Of a DNA stretch of 64,000 nucleotides, positions 9,478 to 17,960 are shown piece after piece. The DNA lies in assembly GCA_014728035.1 (NCBI GenBank), contig WJMJ01000131.1, positions 117,381 to 181,380 of the forward strand, given 5' to 3'. Origin of the DNA: Promethearchaeota archaeon (lineage in GTDB: Archaea; Asgardarchaeota; Thorarchaeia; Thorarchaeales; Thorarchaeaceae). A program made the position numbers and the translations under genes. The notes below the pieces were generated by a model that searched no databases, was not told the DNA's origin, and saw only the letters and a list, made by a program, of their open reading frames with translations. How positions within the stretch are numbered: the stretch's first letter is position 1; each line of letters opens with the position of its first letter.

Positions 9478-9641
9478 CAATCAAAGTAGTAAATAGTCAA
9501 AGTGGTACTACATCTGAAGAATGATGCGGTCGCTAAGAGAAATCGAAGTCAGTTCGGTAAATCCCGAAGTGGTATTTCCACAAACGCGGAATAGAACTAT
9601 TATATATCCATTTGAGTAAACCATTCATGGTGTACAACCTT

Positions 9642-10589
9642 ATGAAAGATAAGAAAATATTAATCGCCTTTGTAGCATTCGTGCTTCTGGCAACTGTTCC
9701 ATTTGTTGCAGCTCAACAGAATGGACCAGATTATGGTCATAGTAATGGTGTGGCTTCGGTGACCACAGATAACATTGGTCTCAAAGTCACAGCTACTAAT
9801 CAAGTTCCACATTTCCACTTCTGGGATGCAAATGATAGCACACCAGGAGCTGATTATCATGTCATGTTTAGCAAGTTTTTCGAAGCTAATGATACTGATG
9901 ATGACGGTACATACACACCAGGAACTGATCAGCGAGTATACGACCCCTTGACACTTCCATCTCTTGGTTGGGAATTTAGCGGATTCGAAACAGAAGGCAA
10001 TCCAACTGAGAAGATCCACTTCAACTTCACATCAACAGAAACATTTACACCACAAGGACCCCCAACTCTTGCGGATACTGGACCCCCAACAAGCATGGAC
10101 ATAACCATTAAGATTCTCGTACACATTGATTTGGCAAACGATAACGAAATGAAATTCGATATCATGCTCGATGGCTGGGATTGGACATACGACGATTCAA
10201 TTCTTGTATTCCAATTTACAATTTCTGAGAGCCAACATGGAGAAGAAAATGGTACAGCAGAACCAACTAATTTCCAGGGACAGAACGGAAACTTCACGTT
10301 TGGTAACGCATACATGGAAACTGCTCAAACTGCCACTGCAGGAAATGAAACTGCTCCTCAGACAATTCAGGTCAGAGCTAGTCATGGAAGTTCAGAAGCT
10401 GGTGAAACCGGTGAATCCGTATATATTGCCTTTGAGAACTTTGGAAACGAATCGTTATACTACGATCCCACTCTAGGTATTGAATCGGACGGATTTACTG
10501 GAATCATAGACTACAATACACTCCTAATCATTGCTGGCGGTGCAACTGTTATTGTATTGATAGCAATCGTGCTCAAGATGAGAAAGTAA
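9642..10589 (+). CDS. Secreted, C-terminally anchored acidic protein
   Basis: A protein of about 315 residues with signal peptide MKDKKILIAFVAFVLLATVP, a long acidic ectodomain, and a C-terminal anchor (TLLIIAGGATVIVLIAIVLK) ending MRK. NDTDDDGTYTPGTD resembles a calcium-binding DxDxDG loop. Blocks HFHFWDANDSTPGADYHVMF, MKFDIMLDGWDWTYDDSIL and SLYYDPTLGIE match the 7631-8563 product. TATATATCC at about 9600 serves as TATA box; it favours the ATG at 9642 over the track TTG at 9612. A strong hairpin terminator follows. Confidence 0.8.
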   Translation: MKDKKILIAFVAFVLLATVPFVAAQQNGPDYGHSNGVASVTTDNIGLKVTATNQVPHFHFWDANDSTPGADYHVMFSKFFEANDTDDDGTYTPGTDQRVYDPLTLPSLGWEFSGFETEGNPTEKIHFNFTSTETFTPQGPPTLADTGPPTSMDITIKILVHIDLANDNEMKFDIMLDGWDWTYDDSILVFQFTISESQHGEENGTAEPTNFQGQNGNFTFGNAYMETAQTATAGNETAPQTIQVRASHGSSEAGETGESVYIAFENFGNESLYYDPTLGIESDGFTGIIDYNTLLIIAGGATVIVLIAIVLKMRK

Positions 10590-10612
10590 TTTTCTTGAAC
10601 AACAGATAGATA

Positions 10613-10666
10613 ATGTTATGCACATGTCAGAGAATCGCTCTGCCTTTGCATAACATAAATTATTTT
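10613..10666 (+). terminator. Intrinsic-type terminator after the secreted-protein gene
   Basis: Perfect 10-bp inverted repeat ATGTTATGCA / TGCATAACAT (10613-10622 and 10647-10656) with a nested CAGAG/CTCTG stem, followed by AAATTATTTTTT. It lies 24 bases after the stop at 10589. Confidence 0.7.
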
Positions 10667-10685
10667 TTAAAACAAAGAAATAAGA

Positions 10686-10706
10686 CCGGACAGAATAATC
10701 TGTCCG
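10686..10706 (-). terminator. Hairpin terminator for the minus-strand small regulator
   Basis: Perfect 8-bp stem CGGACAGA / TCTGTCCG with ATAA loop (10687-10706). Read on the minus strand it is followed by TCTTATTTCTTTGTTTT and lies 21 bases after the stop of the 10728-11012 gene. Confidence 0.65.
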
Positions 10707-10727
10707 ATCATGATGACTTCACTGCTT

Positions 10728-11012
10728 CTAACGAAAGAGCATAGTAAGTTGCATACCTATTATTGATTCAACTCCATGCCGTTCAACAGCTTTTTGAATT
10801 GTTTTAGGTTCAACGTGATAGAGCGTCTTCCGCATATCTTGTAAATTCGGAATCCGTTGAACCATTCCAGTTTTTAGTAAGCGCTTCAGCGCAAACGCAA
10901 CCGTTCGGGCTGGAATTTTAGCAAACTCACGAATTTGTTTAGGGGACATAGGACCTTTTCGTTGAAGTAGATGCAGTATTTTGAAGGAGCTAGGTGGTAG
11001 ACTCTTTGCCAT
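10728..11012 (-). CDS. Small winged-helix transcriptional regulator (MarR/TrmB-like HTH)
   Basis: A 94-residue protein that is essentially one winged helix: SSFKILHLLQRKGPMSPKQ, then PARTVAFALKRLLKTGMVQRI as recognition helix and a wing ending at LYHVEP. It directly follows the ABC permease gene (11 bases apart) and is probably the operon regulator. It is a candidate to bind the palindromes in the operon promoter near 13500-13578 (inference). Confidence 0.75.
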   Translation of the reverse strand: MAKSLPPSSFKILHLLQRKGPMSPKQIREFAKIPARTVAFALKRLLKTGMVQRIPNLQDMRKTLYHVEPKTIQKAVERHGVESIIGMQLTMLFR

Positions 11013-11023
11013 ATTGATTCCTC

Positions 11024-12715
11024 CTATTCATCTGGTCGTGATATGGATCGCATTCCAGACCAAAGGAAACCGATACCTGCAATGATAAGAATCATTGGAC
11101 CCCATAGAGCAAAAAGCCAGCCAAATCCAGTAGGACCTAATATCTGCTCTAGCAAAATATCAAGGTCTAAGATACTAAGAACTATCAGAGCAATAATTGA
11201 AGACATTATTGCGAACATTGGCACCATTATCGAAGTCATGACATTGGTTTGATGGGCGGGAGACTTTGTATCATCATAATCTGGATTATTTGCTGTAACT
11301 CCAATAGCCACCATTGTCGCCCCTACAGCGATAAGATATCCAATACCAAAAAGTGTCATTGCAACCCATATGTCCAAACCGGTTACCAAAGTAATAACAA
11401 TCACAGCTATCGAGGTAAGAACAAAATCAGTTAGAAAAGCGGATAGCGTCCTAGCTTTAACATAATCAGATGCTCCAGACGGAGTTCCTTGAAGAATCCA
11501 TAGTTGTTTCTTACTCTCAAGAAAACCTACACCAGCATGAGGAAATGCACCAATTAATGCGAACATTATTCCAAAAATACCTATCAGTTCAAGAGGGGTT
11601 TCTGCAAGGTTGTTGTCAGTAAAGAGTGTCATAAACACAGGTAGAATTATTGCAAGTGCTAGTCCATAGAACATCTTGGACAAGTTCTGTGCCTTCCTGA
11701 AATAATCCTTCATATTGATTACTACAAGTGTTCCGAAGTGTCCCTTCAGGATGGAACGCACACCTCTAAGGAAAATATTCTCTTCACCAGTAGTACTCAC
11801 GACTTCAGTCCGAACTCCTGCACTTATTGTAAAAATGCGATCAGCACTTACAATTCCAATGATAGTGATGAGGGCCAAGAAACCAATCATGAGAGTCGCA
11901 CTAACCATGAAATCCAAGTACAAAACTGATCTGAACAGTTCAATCTGCGGCAAAGTTAGACCTATACCATTGTAAGAGATTGCCAACCAGCTAATTGTAT
12001 CTGCACTCCAGGTGAAAGGAAGAAACAGAAATATTTCTAGTCCAAGAATATCCGATACCAAAGGAGCAGCATACATTATGAGATACATTGGAACGATTGC
12101 AATAATCCCCATAATCATTGACATTGCTTTTGCCAAGTCATTCCCACGGGAGGAATCCCCCAGACGCGATTGAATCAATGACGTGATATACTTTGATAAC
12201 CACAACACACCGAATACGTTGAGAAAAATTGTGCAATATATTAGAATTGACCCAACTACCGATACCTCAAATGCCATCAAAAACGGAGATAGCAGAAGAG
12301 GCGCTAGTATCAATGCAACAAACCCATAGAGAGGAGTCCACCCAAAGAAACCACCAACAAGGATATCTCGTGTGCGAGTATTGTTGCTTAGAAAGATCTC
12401 CCAGTGTCCAATCTTTATCTCTTCAAGCGATTGTGCCAAAGGAAATAACATCAATGCCAACCAAAGAAACATAATAACTGACCGCATAAGACCTGGAAAA
12501 ATACCTATGAGGAGTGATCTTAGCTCTATCAGAGGTATGATAGAGGTCAATATACCATTTATCAAAAACGGTGCCACTAAGGTGGCCCAAATGATTCCTA
12601 AAGCAAATAGACTTCCTGTGATAAGATATCTATGTTTTCTAAACTTCACTGTGAGAACATAGAAGTCTGCTTTTGCGATACTAAGCCATGTTCCAGACAA
12701 TGGCTTCACCTCCAC
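11024..12715 (-). CDS. ABC-2-type transporter permease
   Basis: A 563-residue integral membrane protein with about 12 hydrophobic segments in two halves, separated by a hydrophilic region near residues 300-340. It overlaps the upstream ATPase gene by ten bases, the usual coupling of an exporter pair. The paired-half layout resembles ABC-2 permeases for lipids, peptides, antibiotics or polysaccharide; the substrate cannot be read from the sequence. Confidence 0.8.
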   Translation of the reverse strand: MEVKPLSGTWLSIAKADFYVLTVKFRKHRYLITGSLFALGIIWATLVAPFLINGILTSIIPLIELRSLLIGIFPGLMRSVIMFLWLALMLFPLAQSLEEIKIGHWEIFLSNNTRTRDILVGGFFGWTPLYGFVALILAPLLLSPFLMAFEVSVVGSILIYCTIFLNVFGVLWLSKYITSLIQSRLGDSSRGNDLAKAMSMIMGIIAIVPMYLIMYAAPLVSDILGLEIFLFLPFTWSADTISWLAISYNGIGLTLPQIELFRSVLYLDFMVSATLMIGFLALITIIGIVSADRIFTISAGVRTEVVSTTGEENIFLRGVRSILKGHFGTLVVINMKDYFRKAQNLSKMFYGLALAIILPVFMTLFTDNNLAETPLELIGIFGIMFALIGAFPHAGVGFLESKKQLWILQGTPSGASDYVKARTLSAFLTDFVLTSIAVIVITLVTGLDIWVAMTLFGIGYLIAVGATMVAIGVTANNPDYDDTKSPAHQTNVMTSIMVPMFAIMSSIIALIVLSILDLDILLEQILGPTGFGWLFALWGPMILIIAGIGFLWSGMRSISRPDE

Positions 12716-13476
12716 GCAAGAAGAGATTTACGGTCCATCTTTCCACCGACTATCTTCAGATAAGCTTCTTCCAAATTACCTGTATTAGTTCTGTCAATTA
12801 TTTCTTGAGGTGACCCCAGAGTCACAAGTTGACCTTGATTCAAAATGCCTATAACATCGCAGACATCTTCAGCAAAATCTGTCATATGTGTGCATATGAA
12901 AAAACCAGTGTCAGTTTCTTCAGCAAGCGCTAAAATCAAATCTTTAACTAAAGCACTAGCTGAGGGATCAAGTCTTGCAGTTGGCTCATCTAGAAAGACC
13001 AATTTTGGTTCATGGAGAAGTGTCGATGCCACCAATACTTTTTGTTTCATTCCAGAAGAGTAGGACTCTAATAGGTCATCTTGACGGCCCCCAAGTCCCA
13101 AAATAGAGAGGAGACTATCTATCCGACGAGTAAGTGCAGCACCACTTCTTTTATTGAGTGCACCAATCAGTTCAAGGAACTCTCTTGCAGATAGTTTTGA
13201 GTAAAGTCCAGGAGATTCTGGAAGTATTCCAGTAGCCGCTTTGACTTGATCTCGGTCAGTAGAGATGTTAAATCCGCAAACTTCTGCAGTGCCACTTGTT
13301 TGTTTTAGTAGACCGGAAAGAATTCGAACGGTAGTAGTCTTCCCAGCACCGTTAGGTCCAAGGAAGCCAAATCTGCCACCGGTCTTCATCTCCAAATCTA
13401 GATCACGAACAGCTTGAACAGAGCCAAAGCTCTTACTCAAGCCGCGTGTGCTAATGCATATTCCATTCTGTACCAT
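12706..13476 (-). CDS. ABC transporter ATP-binding protein
   Basis: A 256-residue ABC ATPase: Walker A GPNGAGKTTT, Q-loop region GILPESPGLYSKLSA, signature SYSSGMKQK, Walker B KLVFLDEPTARLDP, and H-loop CTHMTDFAED. It energises the overlapping permease, probably for export, as the DrrA/CcmA-like layout suggests. The promoter is shared with the divergent 13625 gene and contains repeated palindromes. Confidence 0.92.
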   Translation of the reverse strand: MVQNGICISTRGLSKSFGSVQAVRDLDLEMKTGGRFGFLGPNGAGKTTTVRILSGLLKQTSGTAEVCGFNISTDRDQVKAATGILPESPGLYSKLSAREFLELIGALNKRSGAALTRRIDSLLSILGLGGRQDDLLESYSSGMKQKVLVASTLLHEPKLVFLDEPTARLDPSASALVKDLILALAEETDTGFFICTHMTDFAEDVCDVIGILNQGQLVTLGSPQEIIDRTNTGNLEEAYLKIVGGKMDRKSLLAWR

Positions 13477-13499
13477 TATGTTTCACGTAATTCATATTA

Positions 13500-13511
13500 G
13501 TAAATCTTTAC
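13500..13511. promoter_or_regulatory. Operator-like palindrome 1 (GTAAATCTTTAC)
   Basis: Interrupted palindrome with arms GTAAA and TTTAC around TC, 24 bases upstream of the ABC ATPase start. It belongs to a set of three related sites in this divergent promoter. Confidence 0.55.
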
Positions 13512-13544
13512 CAGATTTCTATGCAATATACTAAGAGTTTAAAT

Positions 13545-13556
13545 ATAAATCTTTAC
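13545..13556. promoter_or_regulatory. Operator-like palindrome 2 (ATAAATCTTTAC)
   Basis: Repeats site 1 with one change and keeps the following CCA. It overlaps the AT-rich TTTAAATATAAAT stretch, a likely TATA box for the plus-strand operon, so binding would block transcription. Confidence 0.55.
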
Positions 13557-13566
13557 CATAAAGCAT

Positions 13567-13578
13567 GTAAAGAATTAC
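13567..13578. promoter_or_regulatory. Operator-like palindrome 3 (GTAAAGAATTAC)
   Basis: Weaker match to the same GTAAA..TTAC pattern, 57 bases upstream of the 13625 start. Confidence 0.4.
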
Positions 13579-13624
13579 CATAACCCTGATATGGGATGAT
13601 GAAAGAGAAAAACGAGGAATGAAA

Positions 13625-14182
13625 ATGGGATTGCTTTCAACTCACGAGGCTATTGTTTGGTGGGAATTTCAACAAGGAAAACCCACAGGAGAAATAGCTA
13701 GTGAGTATGAAGAAGAGAAAGAGTATCCGGAGTATGTTAGACAAATACTTGAGGAAGAAGCAGGATCTACAGCTTCCTTCAAAGATGCAGCATATGTGTC
13801 CAGAGTGTTGAATAGAGCAAGGAAGAAAATCAAGAAAGCACTCGAAGATCAAGGGAGAAGTCATAGACTGGACATAGAAAGTGTACAGGATTACAAGGGT
13901 CTCCTGATGGGCTTTGATTATCAGGCTAATGCACAAGTCTACATCGTATTCACTATGCAACTGGGAAATGTTGTTTGGTACAAACACGACTCGTATGCGG
14001 GAAAATTATGTCCTGAATGTCCGAAAGAGTCCGAATGTCGAGAAACTCTTGATATTATCATTAAAGAGTACAACATCGAACTACGTCCGGATCAAGAACA
14101 GCTCCCTATGACTCAGCAATCCATTGCAGTATTTACAAAACTTGCAGCAAAAGAGAATCCTCGTTACAAAAGAAGTACATAA
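13625..14182 (+). CDS. HTH-like protein with Cys-rich motif, first gene of the bPH2 operon
   Basis: A protein of about 185 residues. The first 75 (THEAIVWWEFQQGKPTGEIA, then YVSRVLNRARKKIKKALEDQ) look like a split sigma-r4-like HTH with an insert. The middle is a small alpha/beta stretch, and LCPECPKESECRETLD near residue 140 could hold zinc or an FeS cluster. I do not recognise the family. The ATG at 13625 has GAGGA seven bases upstream; the track ATG at 13619 is too close to it. It is followed at 15 bases by the bPH2 genes. Confidence 0.65.
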   Translation: MGLLSTHEAIVWWEFQQGKPTGEIASEYEEEKEYPEYVRQILEEEAGSTASFKDAAYVSRVLNRARKKIKKALEDQGRSHRLDIESVQDYKGLLMGFDYQANAQVYIVFTMQLGNVVWYKHDSYAGKLCPECPKESECRETLDIIIKEYNIELRPDQEQLPMTQQSIAVFTKLAAKENPRYKRST

Positions 14183-14197
14183 TGGATGTGATGTGAA

Positions 14198-14998
14198 GTG
14201 GGTCGGGATTACGAAGCAGAAACGGGAAAAGTCATAAAACCCCCATTGGAAACAATGGCTGGAAAGACGTTCAAACCAGCGCCAGCCTTTAGGAATAAGC
14301 TCTGGTTCACAGTACTATTTGTTACCTTTATCATATGGGTAATGATAATAGCAACATTCTATTTTGCTAGCAGCTTGGTAAGTTGGTTAGGTTATAATTA
14401 CTCTCTTGAGCAATTCCTTGGTCTTTGGCTTGTTCAGATTACCTACTGGTATTGGATCATTTCGCTGTTTTGGATTGTTCCTCTCTTGATATTCATACCA
14501 ATCTATATTGACAGAATCGAGTACTCTGTTCGAGCTGAATCAGGAGAGAGTCTTCCAGAGATATATGTGAAGAAGGGACTCATAGATATAACCGAAAAAC
14601 ATGTGCCTTTCAGAGCAATAACCAATCTTACCAATAGAACTGGACCTTTTGACAGACTGTTCGGCATTGGAAATATCGAGATTGAAACTGCTGGATATTC
14701 TGGTTCTATGCAGACGGGCCCTGAAGAAAAAATCGAAGGTATTCTCTTTCATGATGAATTGCGAGACTATATGCTTCAGGAGATTCGCAAGTTTAAGGCA
14801 CCCTATGCAACAACAATGGAAACAGAGGAGGATTTTGAAGAAACGGAATCAAAAGGGAGTCGCTTTGAAACATCTGAAATAATTTTGGTGCTTCAAGATA
14901 TCAAAGCTGTGCTGGAGAAAATAGATAGCAAACTGGATTCTTACAATGATTTTCAATCCGATATCAGGGATATCAAAGAAGAATTACGGAGAAAGTAA
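14198..14998 (+). CDS. bPH2-domain membrane protein (YdbS-like), copy 1
   Basis: A 266-residue protein: polar N-terminus with KVIKPPLETMAGKTF, two membrane helices (about 38-60 and 85-110), then a bacterial PH-like domain (IEYSVRAESGESLPEIYVKK, HVPFRAITNLTNRTGPFDRL, IEIETAGYSG). A low-complexity acidic linker and a C-terminal coiled coil (LQDIKAVLEKIDSKLD) follow. The start is GTG. The next gene is a clear paralogue. The family sits at the membrane with unknown biochemical role, sometimes next to secretion or stress systems. Confidence 0.8.
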   Translation: MGRDYEAETGKVIKPPLETMAGKTFKPAPAFRNKLWFTVLFVTFIIWVMIIATFYFASSLVSWLGYNYSLEQFLGLWLVQITYWYWIISLFWIVPLLIFIPIYIDRIEYSVRAESGESLPEIYVKKGLIDITEKHVPFRAITNLTNRTGPFDRLFGIGNIEIETAGYSGSMQTGPEEKIEGILFHDELRDYMLQEIRKFKAPYATTMETEEDFEETESKGSRFETSEIILVLQDIKAVLEKIDSKLDSYNDFQSDIRDIKEELRRK

Positions 14999-15002
14999 GA
15001 AA

Positions 15003-15779
15003 ATGACGGAAAGAAAAGCAAAGGTGATTAAACCACCTGTTGAGAAGATAACAAGTGGAAGGGTGTTCCACCCTGATAATAGATACAAATACAAGATGTG
15101 GATAGAAATATTCCTCGTGGCGTTTGTAATCTATATTCTACTAGTGGGATTCTGGGTTGGAATGGGCTACTTCATAGAAGTCGTAGATAATGACGTGACA
15201 CCTGCACAATTCTGGGCGTATATCGCAGAATGGTGGTGGCCGGTGAATTCTGCATTTTGGTTAGTCATGATGGTTTGGATGATTCCAGCAATAATTGCGG
15301 TTCCAATCTACTTCAAATCATTCAGCTATTCGGTTATCAGCGAAAAAGGCGAAACGATGCCAGAGATTTTCACCAGGAGAGGTATCATCAATGTGACTGA
15401 GCGACATGTACCCTTCAGAACAATTACTAACATTTCCTCTAAGGCCGGAATACTTGATAGAATACTAGGAATAGGTTCTGTAGAAATTGAGACCGCAGGA
15501 GGATCAATCAGAAGTCCAGGACAACCGGGCCCTGAAGAGAAGATAGAGGGCGTCATGTACTATGAAGAAGTACGAGATTTTATCTTGAGAGAGTTGAGAA
15601 AGTTCAGAGATCCATATGTAACAGGAACTGAACTAGTGACTCCCAGAGCTGAACATCCAGTTCCGGTGCTTGAGGATACACTTGATGATGATATACTTCG
15701 AACATTGAGAGACATCCGAAATAGTACAGAGTGCCTTCCAGAAATTCTAGAATTGCTCAAAAAGTTGAGCAAAAGATAA
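15003..15779 (+). CDS. bPH2-domain membrane protein (YdbS-like), copy 2
   Basis: Tandem paralogue of the preceding gene: KVIKPPVEKITSGRVF, two membrane helices, SYSVISEKGETMPEIFTR, HVPFRTITNISSKAGILDR, GIGSVEIETAGGS, PGPEEKIEGVMYYEEVRDF and a shorter C-terminal coiled coil. The ORF-track start at 14946 overlaps the previous gene; the ATG at 15003, four bases after its stop, gives MTERKAKVIKPP and matches copy 1. The two copies probably form a heteromeric membrane complex (inference). Confidence 0.8.
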   Translation: MTERKAKVIKPPVEKITSGRVFHPDNRYKYKMWIEIFLVAFVIYILLVGFWVGMGYFIEVVDNDVTPAQFWAYIAEWWWPVNSAFWLVMMVWMIPAIIAVPIYFKSFSYSVISEKGETMPEIFTRRGIINVTERHVPFRTITNISSKAGILDRILGIGSVEIETAGGSIRSPGQPGPEEKIEGVMYYEEVRDFILRELRKFRDPYVTGTELVTPRAEHPVPVLEDTLDDDILRTLRDIRNSTECLPEILELLKKLSKR

Positions 15780-15789
15780 TCTTTGCATG

Positions 15790-15815
15790 GGGAATGCAGT
15801 GCATTCTGCATTCCC
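15790..15815. repeat. Perfect 10-bp hairpin after the bPH2 genes
   Basis: GGGAATGCAG / CTGCATTCCC with six-base loop, 10 bases after the stop at 15779. No T-run follows, so it is more likely an mRNA-stabilising or processing hairpin than a terminator. It lies just before the Shine-Dalgarno of the micro-ORFs. Confidence 0.5.
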
Positions 15816-15838
15816 GCTAAAGGAGTGAATCAAAGAAA

Positions 15839-15907
15839 ATGATAATAGACAATGATATCTGGACAATATTATGGGATGAAAGACGATGTCAACAAGGAGA
15901 ATCATAA
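15839..15907 (+). CDS. Micro-ORF (22 codons) with strong Shine-Dalgarno
   Basis: ATG ORF encoding MIIDNDIWTILWDERRCQQG plus two residues, preceded by AAAGGAGTGA about 11 bases upstream. Its TAA overlaps the next ATG by one base (TAATG), which suggests coupled translation. Too short for the ORF track. It may be a leader peptide or a small protein. Confidence 0.35.
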   Translation: MIIDNDIWTILWDERRCQQGES

Positions 15908-15978
15908 TGAAAGCGTTGTTACTGATGGGAGTTGTATTTTTCTTTGTATTTTATCTCCTATTATACTTCAATAAGTAG
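15907..15978 (+). CDS. Single-span membrane micropeptide (23 aa)
   Basis: Encodes MKALLLMGVVFFFVFYLLLY followed by FNK: Lys, a 19-residue hydrophobic helix, and a Lys end, an ideal transmembrane span. AAGGAG lies about 8 bases upstream inside the previous micro-ORF. The position at the end of a bPH2 operon suggests a small subunit or regulator of that membrane complex (inference). Confidence 0.5.
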   Translation: MKALLLMGVVFFFVFYLLLYFNK

Positions 15979-15994
15979 GAAGTAGTTTTACAAA

Positions 15995-16822
15995 TCACAA
16001 GTTAGTTCTTTGTTTTACTCTATTATATGGGAAAATAATGTTACCTTCATGAAAGACGACCATCTCGCCAGGATTAAACTCAATCCAGTCTTCAGCTGTT
16101 AACGCTCTAGTTACAATTACATAACCTGATTCTTGTTGGTCAGATTCGAGGTTGCCACTCTGGACATCAAGGATTCCAAAGGATTCATCCTTCCGTGTAA
16201 ATTCAATAGAACCAGTTGGAACAGATTTCGGGAGGAATCTTAGTCCATTATTATGTTGTTGCTCATCTGAATAACAAAACAGAAAGGGACCATTGGTTAG
16301 CATACAGTTGAAAGTGTTGTCCGAGTCATTGATCTCTTGAAATATTTCTTGGAGCTTCTCAAAATCGGGAATCTTCCACGAAGATACATCTTCATCAGCA
16401 ATTGCATCCAAAATATAACAGAATGCATGTTCGGAGTCCGTTGTGCCAATTGGGTGATATACTCCAAGCTGTAATTTTTTAAATTCGTTAAGAGTTCCAT
16501 TGTGAGCAAAAGCCCATTCCTGAATACCACTTTGTGTGGTGACTTGTCGATAGAACGGATGAGTGTTGGCATAGCTTCGCACGCCTTCAGTAGACCTACG
16601 AACATGACTTACAAAAGTCGTGGAAGTTGGATATACTTCAGCAAAGTCAAATAGTTTACTTGATTTAGCTGAAATTGGCTCTTTCAGAATACGTAGAAGT
16701 AATTCGTGATAAAAAGCTAGTCCCCAACCATCAGGATTTGGCTCTCCACGCAATTGAAATATATCCAGAGATATTCGTGGGCTTACAGGCGAATCAAAAG
16801 ATAAACCGAGTAGATCACACAT
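15995..16822 (-). CDS. Class II glutamine amidotransferase (YafJ/EgtC-like)
   Basis: Ntn-type glutaminase domain. Starting at 16822 gives MCDLLGLSFDSP, placing the nucleophile Cys at position 2, exposed after Met removal. Other landmarks are PNPDGWGLAFY, FVSHVRRSTEG, WAFAHNGTLN and TTDSEHAFCYIL. It should release ammonia from glutamine or cleave a gamma-glutamyl amide; no synthase domain is attached. The track start adds 18 residues that would bury the nucleophile, so I reject it. Confidence 0.85.
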   Translation of the reverse strand: MCDLLGLSFDSPVSPRISLDIFQLRGEPNPDGWGLAFYHELLLRILKEPISAKSSKLFDFAEVYPTSTTFVSHVRRSTEGVRSYANTHPFYRQVTTQSGIQEWAFAHNGTLNEFKKLQLGVYHPIGTTDSEHAFCYILDAIADEDVSSWKIPDFEKLQEIFQEINDSDNTFNCMLTNGPFLFCYSDEQQHNNGLRFLPKSVPTGSIEFTRKDESFGILDVQSGNLESDQQESGYVIVTRALTAEDWIEFNPGEMVVFHEGNIIFPYNRVKQRTNL

Positions 16823-17134
16823 ACACTCAGTATATGTGTATACCTGATAAGGTCTACTCTCAGAAGTATCTAACAAAAATACAACCGAAGGAATTCAGAT
16901 ATACCACACTAATAAAAAAACGATGAGTTAACAAATACAACAATATAGACCCGTTCTCGAAAATTATGTCTATCATGGAGGTGCTGTCCAATTACATTTA
17001 ACCAAGGCGGAGTGGACTTGGCAATTTTTGGTAAAAGTAGCCCATAGTAGATTGCTGCTCCTGAGATAACCTATGGGATAGTTCAAACACCACAGACTAA
17101 TCAAATCTTTAACTATTGCCAAATAAATTGACTA
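16823..17134. other. Intergenic region between amidotransferase and membrane protein
   Basis: About 310 bases without a supportable gene. It holds AT-rich promoter-like sequence near 16900 for the minus-strand amidotransferase and a GGAGGTG that leads only to a six-codon frame. Nothing else is recognisable. Confidence 0.4.
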
Positions 17135-17884
17135 TCAAAAGAGGGATTTGCTCCAGATAGGTGTTTTCTTAACATAAGGGCTCAACAGCATTAGTATTGT
17201 TCCTATTGAGGACAGAACAATCACATCTCCAACAAACCATGCATAAAATGCAGATATTGCACCATCAAAACTAGAGATGTTGAATAAATAGAATGTGAAT
17301 GCACCTGGAATAGCTGAAGCGAACGAAGCTAATAATACACCAAAAATGAGGAAGCCAATCCAATTCGTTCTTTTTTTGCCTTTCTCAAATAGTGCAACCA
17401 ACGCAATCCCAGCAATTCCCGTTGTAAAAGAGGCAAATAGAAGGATGTTTCCAAAAGTTGGAATGACAATAGATAAGATCACAAGCAAAAATGTGATGAT
17501 TGCAACTAATAGAAAACCGATTCTTCCTCTCGGGCTAGGTTCAAAATCAGGTTCAATAAGGAAGATATAGATTGCTAAAATGGGCATAAGTGCTTCAGAT
17601 GCATCAGCGAGACCCCAAACTAGAGACCCGACGATACCTAATGGTGTCGTGAGAATGCCAAGAATCACACAAGACACATACCCCACAACTACACCCCAAC
17701 CCCGCATCCAATAAGCTAACGGAACGTATATAGCAGCTGCGATGTAAAGATAACTGATTCCGGCCATGTTGGAAGGTAGAGATACGACCGCAGAGATTGC
17801 AACAACTGTTGCTACTGCAGTAAAAATCAATGCGATTATTCCACGAAGCAGAATCATATTGTCTTTCATGAAAGAGCTGGTCAT
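17135..17884 (-). CDS. Polytopic membrane protein, possibly transporter S-component-like
   Basis: About 249 residues and seven hydrophobic segments. AAIYVPLAYWMRGWGVVVGY and GSLVWGLADASEALMPI recall membrane sensor or substrate-capture proteins (MASE1-like or ECF-S-like), but no diagnostic motif is visible. I place the start at 17884 because AAGGTG lies nine bases upstream, whereas the track start lies inside the phosphatase gene. The gene follows alkaline phosphatase at 76 bases. Confidence 0.6.
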   Translation of the reverse strand: MTSSFMKDNMILLRGIIALIFTAVATVVAISAVVSLPSNMAGISYLYIAAAIYVPLAYWMRGWGVVVGYVSCVILGILTTPLGIVGSLVWGLADASEALMPILAIYIFLIEPDFEPSPRGRIGFLLVAIITFLLVILSIVIPTFGNILLFASFTTGIAGIALVALFEKGKKRTNWIGFLIFGVLLASFASAIPGAFTFYLFNISSFDGAISAFYAWFVGDVIVLSSIGTILMLLSPYVKKTPIWSKSLF

Positions 17885-17960
17885 TATATGTACACCTTGC
17901 AAAGATTCCTTGAAACACAGCATCTCACGATTTGTATTAAATAAATATAGGAGGAATGCA

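Noticed and set aside
9520-9600. Possible tRNA-like or structured RNA with GTGG..CCAC
   Set aside because: No cloverleaf, no T-arm GTTCGA consensus; short stem only.
13619-15978. Idea that the bPH2 operon is a phage-defence system
   Set aside because: No nuclease, NTPase or known defence domain; an envelope role is simpler.
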